This document shows positions 6,225 to 10,254 of a DNA stretch of 10,254 nt, in pieces. This DNA is from Chloroflexota bacterium. GTDB lineage: Bacteria > Chloroflexota > UBA6077 > JADZDV01. The stretch's first letter is position 1. The number at the start of each line of letters is the position of its first letter. Below the pieces are notes generated by a model. It was not told the origin of the DNA, searched no databases, and was given only the letters and a program-made list of their open reading frames with translations. The DNA lies in NCBI GenBank assembly GCA_020850915.1, contig JADZDV010000502.1, positions 1-10,254 of the forward strand, in the 5' to 3' direction. Position numbers and translations under genes: made by a program.

Positions 6225-7298
6225 TCACAGCGCCAGGCCGGCAGCGATGCACCAGGCGATCGAGCGGCGCATGCCCTCCTCCAGCTCGATCTTCGGGTCG
6301 TAGCCCAGCTCGCGCTCGGCCTTCGCGATCGAGCAGGCGATCGACCTGTTCATCTCGGACAGAACGTGGATCTTCTGGTTGTAATAGCCGGCCCGCTGGA
6401 TCAGACTGTCCGCCAGATAGGCGACGTCGCCGACGATGGACGGGACGCGCAGGCGGCGGTGGGTCACCCAGAAGCCGAACTCCTCCTCCAGCAGCCGCTC
6501 CACGGTGTCCACGATCTTGTTCATCGTGTACGGTCGCCGGTCCGCGATCCAGTATGTCTGGCCGCTGGCCTCCGGGACGCTGGCTGCCAGCAGCAGCCCC
6601 TGGCAGAGGTTGTCCACGTAGGCCATCGAGCGGCGATTGTTGCCGTCGCCGACGATCGGCACGCGGCCGTGCCGGATCATCGTGAAGAAGAGCGTCTGGC
6701 GGGGCGGCTGGTCCGGACCGTAGAACCACGGTGGCCGGACCACGACCACCTCGAACACGCCGCGAGCGTGGTAGCTCCGGACGAGCTGCTCCATGAGCAT
6801 CTTGGTGCGCCCGTACTCCAGGTACGGGTGGTACGGCGACGACTCGTCGAAGAGGTGCTGACGCGAGGGATTCGTGCCGAACGGGGAGTTCGAAGAGACG
6901 ACCACCGCGCGGCGGATGCCGGCCATCTCCGCGGCCTGCATCACCTGGCGCGTGCCGAGCACGTTGACCTGGAACAGCTCGCGCAGCCGCTTCTCCGGGT
7001 GGATCACCCCGGCGCAGTGGATGAGCGTGGCGCCGGCGCCGTTCTTACAGAGGGCTCGCACGGCGGCGGAGTCCTGCAGGTCGCCCGGGACGATCTCGAT
7101 CCGCTCGCTCAGGGCGCGCAGCGGCGTCGCGTCTACGCCTGGCGCCACCAGGCAGCGGATCGTGCGCTCGGGATCGGGCTGGCGGAACCGCTCGACGTCC
7201 GGCAGGCCCTCCACGAGCGAGCGCACCAGGCGGATCCCCACCCAGCCTGGCGCGCCGGTGACGAGAACCAGGTTTGAGGGTGCCGAATCAGGCTGCAT
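6225..7298 (-). CDS. NAD(P)-dependent epimerase/dehydratase, extended SDR (first copy)
   Basis: This 357-residue member of the extended SDR family is a diverged relative of the next gene. Visible: Rossmann motif TGAPGWVG (14-21), GDLQD (72-76) for the cofactor, HCAG (94-97), VNVLGTRQVM (111-120), VVSSNSPFG (133-141), and catalytic Tyr162 and Lys166 (YGRTK). RPPWFYGP (188-195) and MAYVDNLCQG (225-234) mark the substrate side. The C-terminal part ELGYDPKIELEEGMRRSIAW (330-349) is the usual end of this family. The family includes nucleotide-sugar epimerases and hydroxysteroid/isomerase-type dehydrogenases; the true substrate is not evident. ATG 7298 overlaps the end of the GMC gene by 11 nt, so the two are probably translationally coupled. 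That fits use of the GMC enzyme's product, or joint action on one substrate. Confidence 0.92.
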   Translation of the reverse strand: MQPDSAPSNLVLVTGAPGWVGIRLVRSLVEGLPDVERFRQPDPERTIRCLVAPGVDATPLRALSERIEIVPGDLQDSAAVRALCKNGAGATLIHCAGVIHPEKRLRELFQVNVLGTRQVMQAAEMAGIRRAVVVSSNSPFGTNPSRQHLFDESSPYHPYLEYGRTKMLMEQLVRSYHARGVFEVVVVRPPWFYGPDQPPRQTLFFTMIRHGRVPIVGDGNNRRSMAYVDNLCQGLLLAASVPEASGQTYWIADRRPYTMNKIVDTVERLLEEEFGFWVTHRRLRVPSIVGDVAYLADSLIQRAGYYNQKIHVLSEMNRSIACSIAKAERELGYDPKIELEEGMRRSIAWCIAAGLAL

Positions 7299-8754
7299 GC
7301 TGGACGAAGTGCCTCGCGTTTCGCAGAGCGATCGCCATGATGGTGCCCTGGGGATTGATGCCGGGCGAGTCCGGCAGGAGACTGGCGTCCGCCAGGTAGA
7401 GGTTCTCGAAGTCGTGCACCTTGCCGTATGAGTCAGCGGCGCAGACGGCGCGATCCTCGCCCATCGGACAGGAGCTGAAGATGTGGACCGTGCTGAGACT
7501 CATCAAGGCGCCGGGGATCGATCGCTCGAGGAAGGTCTGACAGGCGCGCGGCGACTCCAGCACGGACGGCGAACGGAGCGCGGGAAACACCTTCCGGGCG
7601 CCGCCGGCGAACAGCACCTCGCCCAGACGGGCCAGGCCAACGCTCAGGTTCCGTCGATCGAGAGCCGAGAGGTTGTAGCGCACGATCGGCTCGCCAGTGA
7701 AAGGGAAGACCCGCACGGTGCCGCGACTGGAGCCGCGGCTGGAGACGTAGTAGAGGGCCATTCGCTGCCAGTCGCGCATGGCGGTCTGATTGGCCTGCCA
7801 GTTCTCGGACAGGGTCAGGGCAAGGTAGCCGGGCGTGAAGACCGAGCCGCCCAGGGTGATGTCTGGCCGGAACTCCTTGATCTGGTGGACCGGCAACGGG
7901 CTGGTGTGGCTGTCGAACCGCTCGTCGAAGAGCGCCGCCGCCTTGAGCATCGGGTGGATGTGCAGGTTGTCGCCGACGTTCTTCGTGATGCCGTTGGCTC
8001 GCAACAGGGCCGGCGTCTGGATGGCGCCGCCGGCGACGAAGACGTGGCGGGCTTCCACCTGGACCCGGTGCGAGCGGGCGCCGTCGCGTCTGAGGCCGGA
8101 CACCGCCCGCACCCGGCCATCACGCACCTGCAGGCGATCGATCCGGCAGTCCGCCACGAGTTGAGCGCCAGCGCGGAGGGCGCGCGGCAGAAAGGTCCTG
8201 GACATGGAGTTCTTGGCGCCCGGTGCGAAGGCGCTGGTCGTCAGGCCGCGCGGCTGAACTCGGGGCACTTCCTCCACCTGCCAGCCCAGTCGCTGCGCGC
8301 CGTTCTTGAAGACCGCCGAGCTCGGCGGGAGCACGGCGGACTCCAGGTAGGCCACGCCGATGAACGGCTCGATCTCCTCGAACAAGTCCGCGACCTGCTC
8401 CGGAGAGAGGTTGCGCACGCCGTAGCGCACCCGCCACCGCTGGACCGCGTCGGTCGGCGTGCGGTGCCAGAAGGCGCTGTTGATCTCCGTGCTCCCGCCG
8501 ACACAGCGCCCCTCGACGAAGGCGATGTTCGAGGTGCCCAGAATCGGACACATTCCGCCATCTCGGTACAGCAGTCGCATCGCCTCCGGCGTGTGGGTCG
8601 CCAACTGGCTCGTGTCCACGGCCGGGCCCTCTTCGACGATCAGGACCTGGAGGCCGGCCTCGGCCAGCGTGGCGGCCGTGATCGCCCCGCCGGCGCCCGA
8701 GCCCACCACCAGGACATCCGCCTTCAGGCGCTCTTCACGCTTGGACAGCAGCAT
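7288..8754 (-). CDS. GMC-family FAD-dependent oxidoreductase
   Basis: This 488-residue glucose-methanol-choline type flavoenzyme oxidises an alcohol group and passes electrons from FAD to an acceptor. Seen: the FAD dinucleotide motif VVGSGAGG (16-23) with acidic Glu41 ending the next strand (LIVEEG), the family signature region GRCVGGSTEINSAFW (82-96), GGAIQTPALL (242-251), GDNLHIHPML (261-270), and the C-terminal block HIFSSCPMG (424-432) followed by NLYLADASLLPDSPGINPQG (451-470). His424 is the probable catalytic base and Asn467 takes the second active-site position, as in alcohol-dehydrogenase members with a His/Asn pair. No signal peptide is seen. The frame continues to 9042, but that part lies within the upstream gene and is not GMC-like. 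ATG 8754 puts the FAD motif at the usual place. It overlaps the small-subunit gene by 20 nt and the first SDR gene by 11 nt. It resembles long-chain alcohol or sterol-type GMC dehydrogenases; the substrate is unknown. Confidence 0.93.
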   Translation of the reverse strand: MLLSKREERLKADVLVVGSGAGGAITAATLAEAGLQVLIVEEGPAVDTSQLATHTPEAMRLLYRDGGMCPILGTSNIAFVEGRCVGGSTEINSAFWHRTPTDAVQRWRVRYGVRNLSPEQVADLFEEIEPFIGVAYLESAVLPPSSAVFKNGAQRLGWQVEEVPRVQPRGLTTSAFAPGAKNSMSRTFLPRALRAGAQLVADCRIDRLQVRDGRVRAVSGLRRDGARSHRVQVEARHVFVAGGAIQTPALLRANGITKNVGDNLHIHPMLKAAALFDERFDSHTSPLPVHQIKEFRPDITLGGSVFTPGYLALTLSENWQANQTAMRDWQRMALYYVSSRGSSRGTVRVFPFTGEPIVRYNLSALDRRNLSVGLARLGEVLFAGGARKVFPALRSPSVLESPRACQTFLERSIPGALMSLSTVHIFSSCPMGEDRAVCAADSYGKVHDFENLYLADASLLPDSPGINPQGTIMAIALRNARHFVQHAA

Positions 8755-9178
8755 GCTCTTCGGCCAGCTCCGGCGCGAGCCGTGCCAGGACACAGGGGTG
8801 GTCCATGAACTGAAGCAGGGCGCAGCTTCGGATGAGACGGATGAGATCGCGGCCCAGTCGTAGCGGACTGCTGCTCCACAGCTCCAGGTAGCGCCGCTGG
8901 CGCGAGGCATCGAGCCGCTGGTAGGGCAGTCCATACGGCACGGCAGCGAGCAGGTTGAAGAGCTGGAGCGCCACTTCGTACGGCAGGCGCAGATAGGTTG
9001 GCATCGAGCCGATCTGCGCGAAGAGAAACGCCGCCACGTCACCTTCCACCCGGCAGCGCGCCTCCGGAGACAGGGCCGGCTCGGTCGGCAGCAGCGGCCG
9101 CGAGAGGTGCTTCAGCAGCTCTGGATGGACGAGACGGGGAACGAAGGAGAGCTGAATCGCGACGCTCCAACAGGGCAA
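8735..9178 (-). CDS. Small helical protein paired with GMC dehydrogenase (gluconate 2-dehydrogenase subunit 3-like)
   Basis: This protein of about 147 residues is rich in helices. It resembles the small region that accompanies or precedes GMC dehydrogenases of the long-chain alcohol type. The recognisable core is YQRLDASRQRRYLELW (86-101), followed by RLGRDLIRLIRSCALLQFMD (107-126), the pattern of Leu-Asp, Arg-Tyr-Leu, Trp and a late hydrophobic helix. It probably forms a complex with the GMC protein encoded next; the genes overlap by 20 nt (stop at 8735, GMC ATG at 8754). The start is uncertain. TTG 9178 is the best in-frame choice but lacks a ribosome site, and ATT nine codons later would sit closer to the family's usual beginning. 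An ATG at 9212 with GGAGAGG in front is in a different frame and stops soon. No signal peptide or cofactor motif is visible. The family call is from remembered sequence patterns. Confidence 0.7.
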   Translation of the reverse strand: MPCWSVAIQLSFVPRLVHPELLKHLSRPLLPTEPALSPEARCRVEGDVAAFLFAQIGSMPTYLRLPYEVALQLFNLLAAVPYGLPYQRLDASRQRRYLELWSSSPLRLGRDLIRLIRSCALLQFMDHPCVLARLAPELAEEHAAVQA

Positions 9179-9255
9179 GCCGTGAGAAGGAAGCCGCGGC
9201 AGGATAGCACATGGAGGCCTCTCCAGCGCTACCCGGCCGCGCAGGGCCGTGCCTG

Positions 9256-10173
9256 CTACGCGCCGGCGGACAGCTCCTCCAGGCGCCCCTGCTCCCTGAG
9301 GATGCGCTCCAGGATACCTGCCGTGAGCACGGTGGTCGGCATGCCCACGTAGGCGGTGGAGTTCAGGATGACCTCGAGCACCTCGCTCGGGGTGGCGCCG
9401 AACAGGAGCGCGCCCCGCATGTGGTTCTCGAGCTGCACCGGCTCGTGGAGCGCCAGGCAGTTGCCCACCATGACCAGCAGGCGCGTCCTGTCGTCGACGA
9501 TCTGGCGCGGGTACATGTCGGCGTAGATGAAGTTGAACCAGAGCCGGAGGTACTCCGGATCGACCCGGTCGAAGCGTTTGATCGCCTCGTACCCCTGGTG
9601 CGACTGCACTCTTACACGACAACTGATGGCCGACCAGCCGTACTTCTCCAGCAGTTGCTCGCGCAACGCCGCCTCTTCCTCGTCCACCGGCGCGGGCCAC
9701 TGCTGCCGCTCCACTTCGAGCGAGCGCTCAGGGGTGCGCCCCTCCAGCGGGAGCTGGGTGTCTGTCACCTCGTCCAGGCGGCCCAGCTCTCCGAGCACCT
9801 GCATGCAACGCCGCGCGCCGCGCCCGGCCTTCAGGTAGCCGATGTAGACGGTCGCCTGGAGGATGACCTCGAGCACCTCTCGCGGCGTCGCCCCGTGCTC
9901 GAGGGCGCTGGGGACCTGCCGCGCCAGCTCGTCCAGCTCGTCAAGACAGAGGAACTGTGCGATCGAGACGAGCAGGCGGGTGCGCTCGTCGAGCACCTTG
10001 CGGGCAAAGACGCCGCCATAGGTGAAGTCGAGCCAGGCGCGCGTGTAGTGCTGGTCGATCCGGTCGCGCCAGGCGACTTCGTCAAGGAAATCGCGCGGAC
10101 GGAGCCGCATCCCGTTGTCAACGGCCCTCGCGCCGTACCTCTGCCTGAAGTGCTCGAGCTGGTCGTCGCTCAT
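9256..10173 (-). CDS. Tandem carboxymuconolactone decarboxylase (AhpD-like) domain protein
   Basis: This 305-residue protein has two CMD-family helical domains, at about 40-135 and 207-302. The repeats match clearly: DERTRLLV (62-69) with DDRTRLLV (227-234), GATPREVLEVIL (94-105) with GATPSEVLEVIL (259-270), and GRLDE with GRLEE near each end. The family includes gamma-carboxymuconolactone decarboxylases, which act in aromatic-ring breakdown, and AhpD-type peroxidase partners. Neither repeat has the CxxC pair of AhpD; there is one Cys per repeat (76, 239). The conserved His before the GAT helix is present in repeat 2 (His251) but is Gln86 in repeat 1, so one half may be structural. An acidic linker (about 137-200) joins them. 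ATG 10173 is chosen because GGGGAG lies 6 nt upstream and a good promoter sits just before it. It is the first gene of the putative operon; the next gene follows after about 77 nt. Confidence 0.9.
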   Translation of the reverse strand: MSDDQLEHFRQRYGARAVDNGMRLRPRDFLDEVAWRDRIDQHYTRAWLDFTYGGVFARKVLDERTRLLVSIAQFLCLDELDELARQVPSALEHGATPREVLEVILQATVYIGYLKAGRGARRCMQVLGELGRLDEVTDTQLPLEGRTPERSLEVERQQWPAPVDEEEAALREQLLEKYGWSAISCRVRVQSHQGYEAIKRFDRVDPEYLRLWFNFIYADMYPRQIVDDRTRLLVMVGNCLALHEPVQLENHMRGALLFGATPSEVLEVILNSTAYVGMPTTVLTAGILERILREQGRLEELSAGA

Positions 10174-10201
10174 CAATGGCTCCCCGGAACCGAGTGAGCC
10201 G

Positions 10202-10230
10202 ATTCTATGGAGGAACGGCGGCGGTGGCAA
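10202..10230 (-). promoter_or_regulatory. Strong sigma-70-type promoter for the CMD/GMC/SDR gene run
   Basis: TTGCCA (10230-10225) and TAGAAT (10207-10202) on the minus strand are exactly 17 nt apart and each match consensus at 5 of 6 bases. Transcription would begin near 10195, leaving a leader of about 22 nt with the GGGGAG ribosome site before ATG 10173. This supports 10173 as the true start, since the longer open frame begins inside the -35 element. It is the likeliest promoter for the whole downstream gene run. Confidence 0.6.
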
Positions 10231-10254
10231 GAGCAGCCGCCAGCCTCTGCTCCC

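Noticed and set aside
5091..7277. Plus-strand open frame of more than 700 codons opposite the two SDR genes
   Set aside because: Antisense shadow; both minus-strand genes carry complete Rossmann and YxxxK motifs while this frame shows none.
8755..9042. N-terminal extension of the GMC oxidoreductase
   Set aside because: It would lie wholly inside the small-subunit gene in another frame; the FAD motif is normally near the N-terminus, as given by ATG 8754.
7483..10197. Plus-strand open frames opposite the GMC and CMD genes
   Set aside because: Composition is typical of antisense frames, with no recognisable domain or ribosome site.
10174..10230. N-terminal extension of the CMD protein
   Set aside because: Its start lies in the predicted -35 hexamer; ATG 10173 has a ribosome site and a well-placed promoter.

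Overview
The window comes from a high-GC bacterium. It uses GTG and TTG starts and has a Ser/Thr kinase and a GAF-PAS class III cyclase side by side. This mix, together with SDR, GMC and carboxymuconolactone decarboxylase (CMD) proteins, fits Chloroflexota or another high-GC soil or thermophilic lineage. No marker gene fixes the taxon, so this placement is tentative. Nearly all genes lie on the minus strand. I see no rRNA, tRNA, CRISPR array, insertion sequence or phage gene.

Right to left in transcription order: a promoter at 10202-10230 precedes a run of minus-strand genes. These are a protein with two tandem CMD domains (10173-9256), a small helical partner of GMC dehydrogenases (about 9178-8735), a GMC-type FAD oxidoreductase (8754-7288), two extended-SDR NAD(P)-dependent epimerase/dehydrogenase proteins (7298-6225 and 6161-5127), and an OsmC-family protein (4988-4461). 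The three middle genes overlap at their ends, which points to translational coupling. Together they look like an alcohol- or sterol-like oxidation module with a thiol/selenol peroxide-defence protein at its end. The substrate cannot be read from the sequence.

The main discovery is the OsmC-family gene. Its frame is broken by one in-frame TGA (4784-4782), exactly where the family has its peroxidatic cysteine. Just downstream the mRNA can fold into a hairpin with a GGU-containing apical loop, 19 nt after the UGA, which is the geometry of a bacterial SECIS element. The simplest reading is a selenocysteine-containing OsmC-like peroxidase that ordinary gene calling splits into two short hypothetical proteins.

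Left part: a lone plus-strand multi-pass membrane protein (3421-4257) converges on the OsmC gene and diverges from a GAF-PAS class IIIb adenylate cyclase (3168-1597). Downstream of the cyclase is a Ser/Thr protein kinase with its own likely promoter and a TTG start (1509 to beyond the left edge). It has a long Pro/Ala-rich linker, one membrane helix and an external domain that is cut off by the window. The last two genes form a small signalling locus: one probable cAMP-producing enzyme and one membrane-anchored kinase.
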